From positions 59,386,268 through 59,450,267 of the forward strand of contig CM043944.1 in NCBI GenBank assembly GCA_014529385.2: 64,000 bases of DNA, written 5' to 3'. Numbering within the stretch: position 1 is the first letter of the stretch; each line of letters begins with the position of its first letter. Shown here piece after piece: positions 46,201 to 57,101 of this stretch. The notes under the pieces were generated by a model. That model was not told the DNA's origin. It ran no database searches and was given only the letters and a program-made list of their open reading frames with translations. Source of the DNA: Adiantum capillus-veneris. Taxonomy: Eukaryota > Streptophyta > Polypodiopsida > Polypodiales > Pteridaceae. Position numbers and translations under genes: made by a program.

Positions 46201-47640
46201 CCACCCAAGGGATTCACTGTATATACAAAACGGGATGCCACCTGCGAGCAAACAACTTTGATAAACCCCTATATATGACTCATGTTAGGGAATATGACCC
46301 CCCTTTCTACGCTTATACGACAATCAATGCAAAAAACTATCATACTCCTATCTTACATATAAAATTTAGGTCTCACATGATCTAATTGAGTAAAACTAGT
46401 CACATAGCGTATAACAGATTGGCAACATACTAAGAAATCACTTTTATTGATAACTAGATGTACCCTCAATGTGTCTTAGTTTGACTTTCAAACTATGTGT
46501 CCGTTTAGCGGGCATTCTAGCTACTCGTCCAATTATGACCCATCTAAATTACTCAAAAAACATGGTTATAAAGTTGTGTTAGGTTCTCCGTGTAAATTTG
46601 CATATATACAAACTCTTTATAGCTTTCATCCCTCAACAAATGAACTATAATCACAAACCAAGCAATTGATACAAAGCAGTGTTAGTTCTTGCATGTATCT
46701 TTGTAGCTATTGACTCACAAGTTCAAGGGCAGTCTCTTTTGGGAAGCCATGATTTTGAAACACAAAAATGTCCTCTCTCTCTCTCTCTCTCTCTCCCCCC
46801 CCCCCGCCCCGCCCCCCCACCCATAAATATGATACCCCTCCCTTATTTTTAAGCTTGGGAGATACATTATTGGGGGCATGTCCCTAACTTATACGCTTCT
46901 GTAACTTGTAAAAAGCCCCCCTCCCCTGCACTTACGTGGTGAGATAAGTTTTCCATGGTGAATCCCTAGGGGTACACCATTACGGTTGGCACTTCAATTG
47001 GCTTGTCCATCTCAAGTTCTTGCTGAGAAGCTTTTGCTTCTATGCTTTCCAAGTTGCCAGCATCTTCCTTTAAAATACTGACCATCAGTCTGTAGATTCC
47101 TCCATCTTGACCTTTATATTATCTTTGGCCTAGTTCTCCAATTAGACTTGCTTCTATTGGTTGATTTGTTGGTTCTTCCAGCTCTAGATCTTAACTATAG
47201 ACTCGACCATCGTAGTCTATGTATAGTTATCCTGATTGCATATGTACCAACTGTATGGTTTGCTGGCTTATGTGAATGTCTGGATGGACACTTGGGTTAA
47301 TTTTTTGAACTTCTATCTACACCTCATCTTTGACCTTGCAAAACCTAACTCCACTGAAATGTATAAACATCTAGGAGTTCTCTGGATCTAGCTTTACTTT
47401 GATCAGTAGGATCACATCTCCTGTGCTGGTTTTGCTACTCATCAGATAACCATGTCCTTCTACATCACTATACAAGACTTTGTCTCCGATATAGCCATAT
47501 AGTTGTAAGATTTTCTCTACTACACTTGTGTCTATGTTACGGCTGCTATACTGGCTATTTATGGTACACTTGAATCCTTTGCACGACTCGAGCCCATATT
47601 GTGTTTGGTATGTACAACTATTTCCTAGCAGATTTTATTG
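43235..47640 (-). pseudogene. Element C ORF, decayed relative of the element A ORF
   Basis: On the minus strand from 47600 downwards the sequence follows element A from its start codon region onward (for example ACTATATGGCTATATCGG and GTAAAGCTAGATCCAGA), with many stops and shifts. Recognisable pieces are the duplicated-domain region (CFTEIHRKLCREFAD context, about 45450), the retropepsin-like ANVILGHEWSEQHKAYRED (about 43900) and SKTPHGS, KKAKGYQPKYSLKQ, DLVWIEDKI (about 43640-43450). It ends at the point that corresponds to about 22920 in element A and again no RT or integrase follows. A TIR transposon (46204-46972) interrupts it. Confidence 0.7.
46204..46972. mobile_element. Non-autonomous TIR DNA transposon, 769 bp
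   Basis: It interrupts element C sequence. The 7-bp duplication TACACCA stands at 46197-46203 and 46973-46979. The ends are inverted: CCCAAGGGATTCAC on the left and, read inward, CCCCTAGGGATTCAC on the right; weaker similarity (AAAAC, CACC) extends to about 45 bp. The interior has no transposase frame and holds a (CT)n/poly-C run at about 46772-46810. A hAT-like MITE is possible (7-8 bp duplication, AGGGATT ends), but the superfamily is not certain. Confidence 0.7.
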
Positions 47641-48214
47641 CTGCATGGTCCAATTCCTTCTTCTCCAATTGAAAAGATTGCTTGTGCCAAAGCAATTATG
47701 GTAGTTGAATACTTTCTAGACACACAAGAGTTGGGCAACTCTAGTTCAAATGCGTTAGGATTGATTGCAATTCTTTGAAACAATGAAAAATTGGGTCTTC
47801 AAAAGCTTAGTTTGCAATCAAATGTGTCCCTAGTCTTTCATTTCTAGGTCCAAATTACAATGCACTAAGCCCCAACATGCAATTGTTGTACTTGCAAAGT
47901 TGTAGCTTGCATTATCATTCTTAGCTCGTCAGTGTTCTTTGTCTGAATTGTAGTACAACTTTTTGAATGGGCTAGAATTGGAATATTCTTGCTAGGTGAA
48001 GAGTTTATGATCCAATTTTGAAGGTTTTCCAATTTTCAGTATCACTTTTGCAAAAGTAGCCAAAATTACAATTTGCAACCTCCAGTTCCTAAAAAACCAA
48101 TTTCTAGTAGCAAACAGTATCCAAATGAATCCAAATTTCTCAAGCTATCTTGATGATAGGTCTACAAATCTTGGGAACCAAAAAATGTCCAAAATGAGCC
48201 CTCTCTCTAGTTGG

Positions 48215-48238
48215 AGATAATAAGCATTCTTATTATCT
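48215..48238 (-). repeat. Palindrome in element C leader
   Basis: Perfect 10-bp arms AGATAATAAG / CTTATTATCT with centre CATT. Confidence 0.9.
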
Positions 48239-48607
48239 ACCGAGTCAAAGATATACTTTTTAGCACTTTTGAAAATGCACACTGATTAAGCATATAATAA
48301 AAAATCTTTGAATCAATTTTCAACAAATTTGGACAACTATTGTAGAGATTCTCACTAGTTTTAGTCATATGCAAACTTTGATACAAAATAGCTATCACTC
48401 TCAATCAAAACTACTCTAAATTACTTGAAATTTGGTACATGTGCACTCTATTACTATCATAGATCAAGGTCCCTTCAAGAAAAGTTAAAAAATGTTGTGT
48501 TTTGGAACAGGAGGTAATAAAACCACTTATAATCTCTTGAACTAAAATGATGTTTTTTTCAAAATTTCTTGTCATACACTTGTTGTACACACTATGATAG
48601 GTCACTT

Positions 48608-49388
48608 TGTTAGGAAATAAGACGTAGCTAAATAGATAATTGAGTAGATTACTTAATGGAGAGAGACAGATTTATATACACGAGATTATAGAGTAGAGAG
48701 AGAGAGAGAGTACACACGATATACGTGGTTCACCCAATGTGGGCTACGTCCACGGGAAAGCAGCCACTCAATGGCTTTAGTACTTCAAAACAAGAAGTAG
48801 TTTACAAAGGGATTATACCTTAATGGAGCTCCCGCCTTGCTTCACTCTCACCACCTCACACTCACCGTGTTGCATCAACTTCACACTATGAAATGTGTGT
48901 AGAAATGGCCTCCTTTTATAGGCCAAAAGGGCTGCCCTCTCTTATGAGAGACAGCCATGTGTAGCCGCCCTTGTGCGAATAAGTCCAAATCGGACCCTCC
49001 AATCTGCCCATGTGTGGCCGCCCTTGAGAAGACAAGTCCGCTTTTGAATTCGGCCACCGGCCATTGAATTCGGCAACCGGCCACCGGCCATTGACTTTCG
49101 ACCACCAGCCACCGGCCATTGACTTCCGGCCACCGGCCAACCGACCGGTTGTTTTCCGACCACTTTCCGGCCGCCGTCCGGCCATAATATTCCGGCGAAA
49201 AAGAAAGTCTCGGGGGCCTCCGCCCCCGAGGCCTTTAAAGTTGCCCCTGATTCTTGTCCATGAAAATTTTGGTTTCCGGTGAGTGATTTTCCTTCACGCA
49301 CGATAGCTTCTCCTCATAATGGGGGCCTTACAAATGTGCGCTTTTACCACAGAAAATTACAAGGGTAAATCAGGCTCCATACTTAACA
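48608..49388 (-). mobile_element. Solo LTR, 781 bp
   Basis: TGTTAGGAAA...TACTTAACA with target duplication CACTT at 48603-48607 and 49389-49393. It interrupts the leader repeats of element C. A TATA box on the minus strand (CTATAAAAGG, about 48913-48922) suggests minus orientation. The middle (about 49050-49190) is rich in short CCACCGGCCATTGA-type repeats and CCGG. No internal region or second LTR is present. The frames across it are composition artefacts. Confidence 0.85.
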
Positions 49389-50039
49389 CACTTGACAAGT
49401 TTCATGAGGTTTGGAGCACCTAAAAAATCACCCTTATTATCCTGCCAAAAATTGCTTATTATCTTTTGACCCAAAAATGGGGAATTTTTCAAAGTTCCTT
49501 GACCCACACTAGTTGTTCATAGTATGGATAAGTCATTTAGCAAGTTTCATAAGGTTTGGAACAATCTTCAAGTTTTTAGCTCCCCTTTGTAATTGTTGTA
49601 ATTGTTGTTGGATTTCAGAGAAATTTGGGAAAAATCAACTCTCAATAGCTCCAAATGACACCAAATTTGAAACATAAGCTCAATACACAATGGTCTAACA
49701 TGTGGCATGCTCAATTATGAAAATTTTTAAATCTTGAAGACCGATATATTAAGCGAGATTATTATCTCCATGCCCAAATTTGTAATATTTTCAACTTTTG
49801 ATGGTTCCCACTAGTCAAGTGTATGTTCGATGAGCTCCGAATGAGGTTTTACAAATATTGGACAACTTTAGCTCAATCTTCGATCATTAACTTTTGAATA
49901 TATCAGATTCAGATGCATTTCTAGTGGTCATGCAAGTCAAATGATGTCCAAGCCACTTAAAACTTCACACAAGCACTCTATACTACCCTAGATCCAATCC
50001 CTTTGAAAAATTTTCAAAAAGTTGAATTTTTAGGGTAGC

Positions 50040-50063
50040 AGATAATAAGCCCACTTATTATCT
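50040..50063 (-). repeat. Palindrome in element C leader
   Basis: Perfect 10-bp arms AGATAATAAG / CTTATTATCT with centre CCCA, so the arms equal those at 48215 while the centre differs. Confidence 0.9.
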
Positions 50064-50333
50064 CTCACGTCAAAATGAAATAATTTTTTCATTTTTTGAC
50101 TTGTATTGGATGTTCACAGTATAAACAAGTCACAAATCAAGTTTCATAGAGTTTGGTTTGGTTTCCAAGTTTCTAAGCCAAAATTTGTATCTGCAACGAT
50201 CTTCAGTGAAATCTAAACCTAATTGGCAACTTACAACTCCAAATGGCACCAAATTTGAATCAATGTATTATTATAATATGTTCTAACATGTGGTATTGTC
50301 AAATGATGAAAATTGTACAATTTTAAAGACCAA

Positions 50334-50355
50334 GATAATAAGCGCGCTTATTATT
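50334..50355 (-). repeat. Palindrome in element C leader with CGCG centre
   Basis: Arms GATAATAAG / CTTATTATT (one mismatch) around CGCG, 294 bp after the previous one. The core AATAAGCGCGCTTATT is perfectly self-complementary. Confidence 0.88.
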
Positions 50356-50674
50356 TGGGTGCCCAATTTTGTAACTTTTTTCAACTTTTTCAACTCACAC
50401 ACTTAAAACAAGGAATTTTAAGACCTGTCAAGAAGTTTCAACCAATTATGTTGTGTTTTTCTATGCTTTTGGCTTGAATAATGCATCAATCCTTAGACTA
50501 TGACATAGTCCAAGATATCTACCACTTGAAAACAACCTAATCTAATGGTTTCGGTGAGTATGACTACTCCCAAAACACCTCAACACGACCGAAGTAGACA
50601 CACCTAAAACGTAAATGAAGTTTTGGACAATGCTACTAAGCACTAAGGTTTTTGCCTAGTTGAGGCTACCTTGT

Positions 50675-50692
50675 CCTAAAAAACAATGCCAA
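50675..50692 (-). promoter_or_regulatory. Decayed primer-binding site of element C
   Basis: The minus strand reads TGGCATTGTTTTTTAGGA next to the LTR edge, recognisable only by comparison with the sites of elements A and B. Confidence 0.5.
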
Positions 50693-50694
50693 AA

Positions 50695-51292
50695 TGTGGG
50701 GCTCCCTTATTGCCAAGCCTCGCTATCTTATGTAGTGACAATGAGAACCATAAACATAAATGTCATATCTTATGACAAAGTCGACTCGGCTAGTGCATGG
50801 AGGCTACGAGAGATTGTCATTCTCTTGGAAAACACACTCAATCCTTGTCTCACCCAAATCTACACTCTATTGCATATCACGCAGTAGAAGCTATCTACGA
50901 CACCATAGACTAATCTTATCGGTTCACTAAGCAAACAAGATCTAAATAAGACGACAAGACTCATGGCCAAACTCTCAAATCCCCTTTTGACCACTTTCCA
51001 AAATCGCGCTTATTCTCTATAAGGAAAATTTGACCTAACCATTTTACACCCTGAATACACCCTAGAGCTTAGCAATGATTCCCTTACACTCCTCCTATGC
51101 AAAATGCACTTTTGTTAATTAAATCTAAAGTTGTGAGCACATTAAGAAGTAGGTGAGCAACAACAAAAACACAGTTTTATTGCGAGAAAAGAACAATGTC
51201 GCAAAGAGCTTTCACATGTGAATGCGATGAAGTAGACGGCACTTCAAACGGACACTTCATGAGGGAAATACAAGCTTGAGAAGACAAGAGGA
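50695..51292 (-). repeat. 5' LTR of element C, inner part
   Basis: It starts TGTGGGGC at 50695 and is homologous to the element B LTR from 29164. It is cut at 51292 by a later insertion with target duplication GAGGA and resumes at 52812. Confidence 0.7.
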
Positions 51293-52806
51293 TGTTGATG
51301 AAACTATCATCAACAATCTCCCTCCTGAAGAGATTACCACATATATTTTAAACAACGAAATTTGGTGAGAAAATTCTCTCACAATGCGATGCCAAAACAC
51401 TATGACAAAGCAACCACCGAGTGCCAAATGCAATCAAAACACGATTGCAAACCATGTGCATAAACAAATAAACTCACAAGAAAAATCTTACAGAGTTTCG
51501 GCAGTATTTGGCTATCTAACCATAATAACCATACATGTCATAAACATGCTCAAAACCATGAGCAAATCATGCGCAAAATCCGCACTCAAGTATACATAAG
51601 CTTCCTCAAAGTCTCAACTCCCTAAAGTTGGAACACAATCATGTAATCCGAAACACAAAGTGTATCAACCGCACTCTACAAGCAAGGCATATACTAGCAT
51701 AAACTTGGATACAAACCAACCAAAATATGGCACAAATTGATGCTCAAAACAGCTGAATATCAGCTACATATGCCATTGCAAGGCGAAGAATACCATCCGG
51801 CGAAAAGCGCACATCATGTGTATAAACGAACATCAAGCATGTACCAAATGTGTATCAAAGAGCATCCAAATTAGCTAAAAATTCAGCTCACAATTATGCT
51901 AAAAATGCTTGCAAATCTCTGCGCAAATCTGTGCACTACACTCTTGAAATCTGCTCAATCGCACAAGTGAATGAACATAATATGTGATGAATCCACTCTC
52001 GAATCCTGAGAGTCCACAAGAATGCATACATCCACAAAGTGTTCTCAACGTATGCGCATAAATGTGTTGAAAATATCAACCCACACTCTCTTCACCGAGA
52101 GAAAAAAATCAATGCGAAAAACAAGAGAATGACAAAGCCTAATCCGAGCTCTCCAAATGTAGAAAATCACCACAATATGCATACATAATCTTCAACTTTC
52201 GGAATACCCTGAGGCCGGTCGGTCCATATCTCCCAAACCTTTCAGATTTGCAGAAAACTTCCTTCTGCAAAGTTGTAGACCACTCAAAAACGGTTGGGAA
52301 TAGAGGGAATGGACTTGAAACGTGTTGTTTTTATAGGTCGAAACAGATCTGTAAAAATCTGCATCTGTGTACCCTAGATGTGCAGGCAGTCTGAGTGACG
52401 TATCTCAAATTTGGTGAAGATTTTGAAAAAACTTTCTTCTGCAAAGTTGAAGAGGACAAAAATCCGATCAACAATAAAGAGAATCGGCTTGAATGAAGAT
52501 GTTTTGGTAGGCCAAAACATATCTGCAAAAATGTGCTGTAGTTTTTGTTGCTTCTCTGCTTGCCTCCCCGCTGAGCTCCAATGGAGCTCCCAATCCCTGA
52601 GCTCTGATACGAGTTGAAGTGCGCGAGTGGAAGCGTGTGTGAGTGTGTGCAGCAATAGAGAAGAGAAGAGAGAAGGAGACCTTGTGTTTGTAGGGGCTAA
52701 AACTCACTCACTACATGTTGGCCCCCTTATTCTATTATGTACATAATGAATAAGTATAGTGGGCGGGCACCTGGCCTAACCGACCACATGGGGCTTTACC
52801 CCAACA
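51293..52806 (-). mobile_element. Non-coding LTR-type insertion, 1514 bp
   Basis: TG...CA ends and a perfect 5-bp duplication GAGGA (51288-51292 and 52807-52811) define the insertion within the element C LTR. On the minus strand a candidate LTR (52806 to 52615, TGTTGGGG...ACTTCA) is followed by TCGTATCAGAGC (52612-52601), a one-base variant of the tRNA-iMet primer site. At the other end the minus strand reads GGAGGGAGAT (polypurine-like) then TGTTGATGATAGTTTCATCAACA-type sequence, 23 nt with 9-bp inverted arms. The interior has no coding frame. This fits a non-autonomous Copia derivative whose 3' LTR is almost lost. Confidence 0.7.
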
Positions 52807-52811
52807 GAGGA

Positions 52812-53168
52812 GAGTTTAAAACGGTCTATAAGCCAGTTGTAACGCTTATTATCCAAAACTTACAAAATTTTTCTTTTATACCTTAGCCATAGGGTGTAAA
52901 ATGTGCAATGTTCGGGCATCCAAAAGCCTTTAGAACTCCACAACTTCATGTATTTGTAACCTAGGCATGCTAAAAACTGACGTGTTCTTTACAACTTGGA
53001 ACTAACATCGAGCCAAAACACATTACAATTATTACAATGGCTTGAAATAAATCAAAAATTTACAATACATGGCCATTTTGAGAAAATGTAAAAATGTATA
53101 ACTCAAATCCTTACTAATTCTTTGCATTCATCTTTGATGCGTATCTGCAAGGCTTGGGCCTTTACTAT
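52812..53168 (-). repeat. 5' LTR of element C, outer part
   Basis: TTATTATCCAAAACTTACAAAATTT and the following TTTTATACC match the element B LTR at about 29822-29870. Similarity fades before a perfect inverted repeat at 53169, so the outer edge is approximate. Confidence 0.55.
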
Positions 53169-53203
53169 CTCATGTTAACTGGTGTTGGCTCAGTTAACAT
53201 GAG
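53169..53203. repeat. Perfect 13-bp inverted repeat
   Basis: Arms CTCATGTTAACTG and CAGTTAACATGAG with a 9-nt centre. It sits between the end of the element C LTR and a tandem array. Confidence 0.9.
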
Positions 53204-53209
53204 CCCTAT

Positions 53210-53830
53210 CGTTCAAAGGCCATATAACCTCTCATTACAATAGATGGCAACATATGGCCCTTGAGCTTATACATTGGCACCCTATGGCCCTAGGGCCATA
53301 TGATCTCTCATTAGAATAGAGAACAACCTATGGCCGTAGGGCTAGAGGGTGGCATAGGTGTCAATGTAAAAGCTCTTAAAAATCATTTAGGCCATTCTAG
53401 TGTGCTTACATGGTCACCATGGTAACCCTAGGGCCATAGGATATCTCATTACAATAGAGGGAAACTTATGGCCCTTGAGCTTATACATTGGCACCCTAAG
53501 GCCATATGATATCTCATTAGAATAGAGGACAATCTATGACCCTTGAGCCCTATCGTCGGCCATAGAATCTCTCGTTACATTAGAGGGTAACCTATGACCC
53601 TTGAGCTTATACATTGGCACCCTAGGGCCCTAGGACCATATGATCTCTCATTATAGTGGAGAGAAACCTATGGTGCTAGGGCCAAAGGGTGGCCTAGGTG
53701 TTAAGCTCTCAAAGAGCATTTGGGCCTTTCAAGGAAACTTACTTGGGCACCATGGCAACTCTATGGCCCTTGGGCCAAAGGATCTCTCATTGGAATAGAG
53801 GGCAACCTATGGCACTTGATCTTATACCTT
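53210..53830. repeat. Diverged tandem array, units of about 65-130 bp
   Basis: The phrase (A/T)TCTCATTA(C/G)AATAGAGG recurs at about 53232, 53312, 53443, 53510, 53570, 53645 and 53790. Between copies are CTTGAGCTTATACATTGGCACC and GGCCCTAGGGCC-type motifs; TATGGCCCTAGGGCCATA at 53283-53300 is a perfect palindrome. No coding function is evident. Confidence 0.85.
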
Positions 53831-53844
53831 GAATGAGCTGAATG

Positions 53845-56290
53845 TCAAGAATAAATGAAACATTTTAATGAAACTGATGGGAAAATATCTAACCATCGGG
53901 AGAGGATTTTATTGGCATGCCATAAGATTCTGGGGGTTAGTATGTTCAATATTTTGAGGTGGCGTCTTTTTGTCACACGAGAGACACATGACATATGCCA
54001 AGCATGGGCTGAAGGCTTGTTTAAGGCTTGTTTTATGATGAGGATGGCCTTCTTTGATATCATTGCCCTTTGAAATTTTTGGCCCGTGATTGTGTATGCC
54101 AACACCAGAGGGAACATGCTTTTGTGAAACCATTTGCTATTGATTGCCCTAGTAGCATGCTTTGTCCTTCAAAAGGTCATGGTAGCACCAATGGAAAGTA
54201 ATTGCACTTTTATTGAAGCAACTGATCTACACTATCATGCAATAAAGATAGTATTCAATAGGTTGAGCCATTTGTTGCACCTATAGCCAAGTTAATGTTC
54301 TCTGTAATCATACACTTAGCGCAAATTGCAATATTATCCAACACATGAAAAGCCTTATCTTGTACCCAATGTTGCAACAGTGGCTTGTCAAGGGAATTGG
54401 TCTTAAGGGCAACATTGACTATGTGTACTTATAGACATCTTCCCTATGTGTGCATATTATCGTGGTTGAATCATCAATTGTTATAATGAGTTCGGGTCAT
54501 CCATTACACATGGTGATAGTGTCTCTACTATCTGTTGCTCTGTGGGATGATTGACACGGATTGTGTCAAAGAACTGAACGTACACGGGTGTGCTGCATGG
54601 CGAATTGAGAAAATCAGGTTGTAGTAATGTATCCTGAATTTTGTATGTTACATACATGGCATAGTGGTGTTTGACGGTGGCACACTGGAGGCAGCTGCAC
54701 CAAATCCCGGAACAATACGATGAGCTTTTGACAGAATGTGTCAAGTAGTGTTCCAATACTAATATTCACTATCCAGCGAATGATCAACATATTATCACAA
54801 CCCATAGCAAAGTGTTCAGTTAATATGAAGAAAGGTATGCCAATTTTGGAGATGAGTTAGAATGAAAGCACAATGTCTCTACAAATCAAAAGAGGTCGGA
54901 CATTATAATAACTTCTGTAAACATGGTGGAAGAAAGAAACACACATCTTAGAGAGGGGACATAGACACTGCTCGGGGTGCACGTCAAGACGTTGCAGCCC
55001 TCGGTCTAGTTTAGTGAGCGTCTTCCTTTCAGAGGGATTGTCTCACAAGTAGTCATTGCAGATTATGTTTTGTATGGAATCAATTTCAATAAAGGTTCTT
55101 GTCTGCATGAAGTCAATCTTGTAGTGGTGGCAGATTGTTTATAGAATATGTAGACATGATTAATGATCCATGCAAGTGCATACACATCAATTGATTTTCT
55201 CCAAGGGCATGCGGATTTGGTATTCAGGAGTTTAGCTACTCACCACGGCCTAATGGAATGCTCTTTGCGCTTTCGAATATTAATTGGCCTTCTCTTGTAT
55301 GGTAGTCAAAGGGCAAGACCCCAGTCTATAATGCCTACACATGGCATTCCTTCTCTGGTGAAGTCAAGCACGATGTTCCAAGGGTGAAGGTCATTGTGAG
55401 TAATGCCGTTGTCATGGGAAAATGCTAAAACTTGGACTAGCGCAGGAATCAAAGAAGAAGAATGATTAATGATAAGTCTACATTGCCGTAGCTCCATTTC
55501 AATCCGTTTCTTGCTACCTTCCTCACCTAGGGCAGCTAAAATTTCACTGATGCTTCCAGAAGGTGCAGGTACACACTCCATCATATCGCCAAGAATAAGG
55601 GAATATAAGCACCCATGGTGATTGAAAAGTGTGTGCAAGGGCACGCATGATACCCCGATGGTTGAGGTCAACACTTCTCTCGATTGCAAAAGACTTGAAC
55701 TGTTCCTTTTCGTGACATTTGAATTCCTTGCAGCAATACATGTTGGTAGATTGAAGGAAAGAAATTTCTTCAAAATTGCATTCATGCTTAGCTCCATGTG
55801 ATCCTAACCCTAGTTTCCTTCCTTTCTTGATAGCTTTAATGGAATGCCCAATGTGACAGAGCAAAATGAGTTTAACATAGTTTTTGAATATGCAAACTAG
55901 ACATGCAAGCTCTACTATCTCACAAAGAGTCTCCTTTCAAAACTTCTCGTTGAATGTGTTTTATGTGTCAATGATCCTTGCCCGGTTGGATTTCTCCTTC
56001 TGAATATTACAACAGTTATACCAATGTTGTAATTTTTTCATTTGTATGCCCTTTGGGAAGTCGCCTCGGAGGTCTGCAACACACTTTGACATGTCTCCAA
56101 CAATACTAAGGAGAAGGTGTTGTATACTGCCCAATATCACCCCTCTCAAACTTGGAGGCCATTGAGTAAACCACTTCAGAGAGCAAGGATTGGAGGCGCC
56201 ACTCATCTCCCAAGGGCGATGTTATGTCATCCGGCATGAGGGCATCCACTATCCGCACTGATTGGGTGCGCAACCGCTTCTTAAATTCAG
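53845..56290 (-). pseudogene. Chimeric pseudogene: protein-kinase-like domain joined to a PIF1-type helicase
   Basis: Coding-like sequence begins near 56290 (VRIVDALMPDDITSPLGDEW). The kinase part has a glycine loop GLGSHG (about 55810), KEFKCHEKEQF, then after a frameshift near 55600 GDMMECVPAPSGSISEIL, a catalytic loop HNDLHPWNIVLD (about 55380) and IIDWGLA (DWG for DFG). After another shift come WVAKLLN and DVYALAWIINHVY, and after a further shift DNPSERKTLTKLDRGLQRL. The same frame runs into helicase motifs: RPLLICRDIVL (weak Walker B), LIVLFRDLVQLPPVC (motif III; GDxxQLPPV with G to R), DTIRVNHPTEQQI, CAKCMITENINLAIGATNG, and FPLVLAYTITGQKFQRAMIS with SRVTKRRHLKIL at about 54117-53950. 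The helicase Walker A region is absent. Several shifts and stops make it a pseudogene. Confidence 0.7.
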
Positions 56291-57101
56291 TGCTTTTTCA
56301 GGAATCATTCTACCTACAAGCATTGAAATGACTTTATGATGGGACAATGAAGCATTTATCACTTCAAAGTCCAAACGTGAAGTTAGAGTTTCTGTAGTAA
56401 TGAAGAATAACATATGGTTAAGGAGAAGGGAAGGAAAATCAAGAAAATAGTATCTCTAGTCACATTTTCCCAATGATTTCATACATAACATGAAACATCT
56501 GAGCAAGTTGGGAGTAGATCCATGCTCAATAACTAACAGAAAGCCTCTACATATGAGCTATGAGGATGGGCACTTGCATTGCATGGAATAGCAGGATGAT
56601 TGCAAGGACTGATGGAAATCATGCTTTTATAAGGTTGCGTACTTTCTCCGTCTATGTTTTTTAACCTTGAAAATTACGTATCCTATTTTGACGCCAATAT
56701 CAATCCTATTGCAGTAGCCATTCAATTCTGGCCACATGGCATAGCTAGCTTTGGTGCATTCTCCAAATCGATATTACACAATCAAGGTAAATCTACCGAT
56801 CATTTGCCATTTTTCTGGCAAAATTGTGCACCGAGCTTTCACCATAACTTGGAGCACAAAGACTCAGACGAAGAAGGTCCAGAACATACAAGAGCTTATA
56901 AAGGATAAATAAATGGAAGCTCTGCCATGAAAATAGAACACCGTCGAGCTCTGCATTGAAAAGGGGCAAACAGCCCACGCTTCGCACCTGGATACGTATG
57001 AGGCGTGTAGCATCGCAGCCCACGCTCATAGCAGAGGAGACGTGCGATGGGGGTCTACGCGCGCACACACTTTTTTTAAAATCTTGTTGATATAACTTAC
57101 A
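56291..57101. other. Intergenic region upstream of the PPR gene
   Basis: No recognisable gene. The PPR promoter and 5' UTR should lie in the right part; a purine-poor ACACACAC run occurs just after 57100. I see no clear TATA box. Confidence 0.4.

Larger units (their letters stand above)
47641..50674 (-). other. Element C leader: about 290-298-bp units with palindromes
   Basis: Non-coding. As in element B, units of 290-298 bp recur, each with shared phrases (AAGTTTCAT(A/G)AGGTTTGG, CCAAATTTG) and a palindrome of a different sequence from B. Clear palindromes lie at 48215-48238, 50040-50063 and 50334-50355; degenerate ones near 48513-48535 and 49743-49766. A solo LTR (48608-49388) interrupts it. 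Confidence 0.7.

Noticed and set aside
48881-49301. Minus-strand frames with VAGGR/WPVAG repeats
   Set aside because: They arise from CCGGCCA minisatellite units inside a solo LTR.
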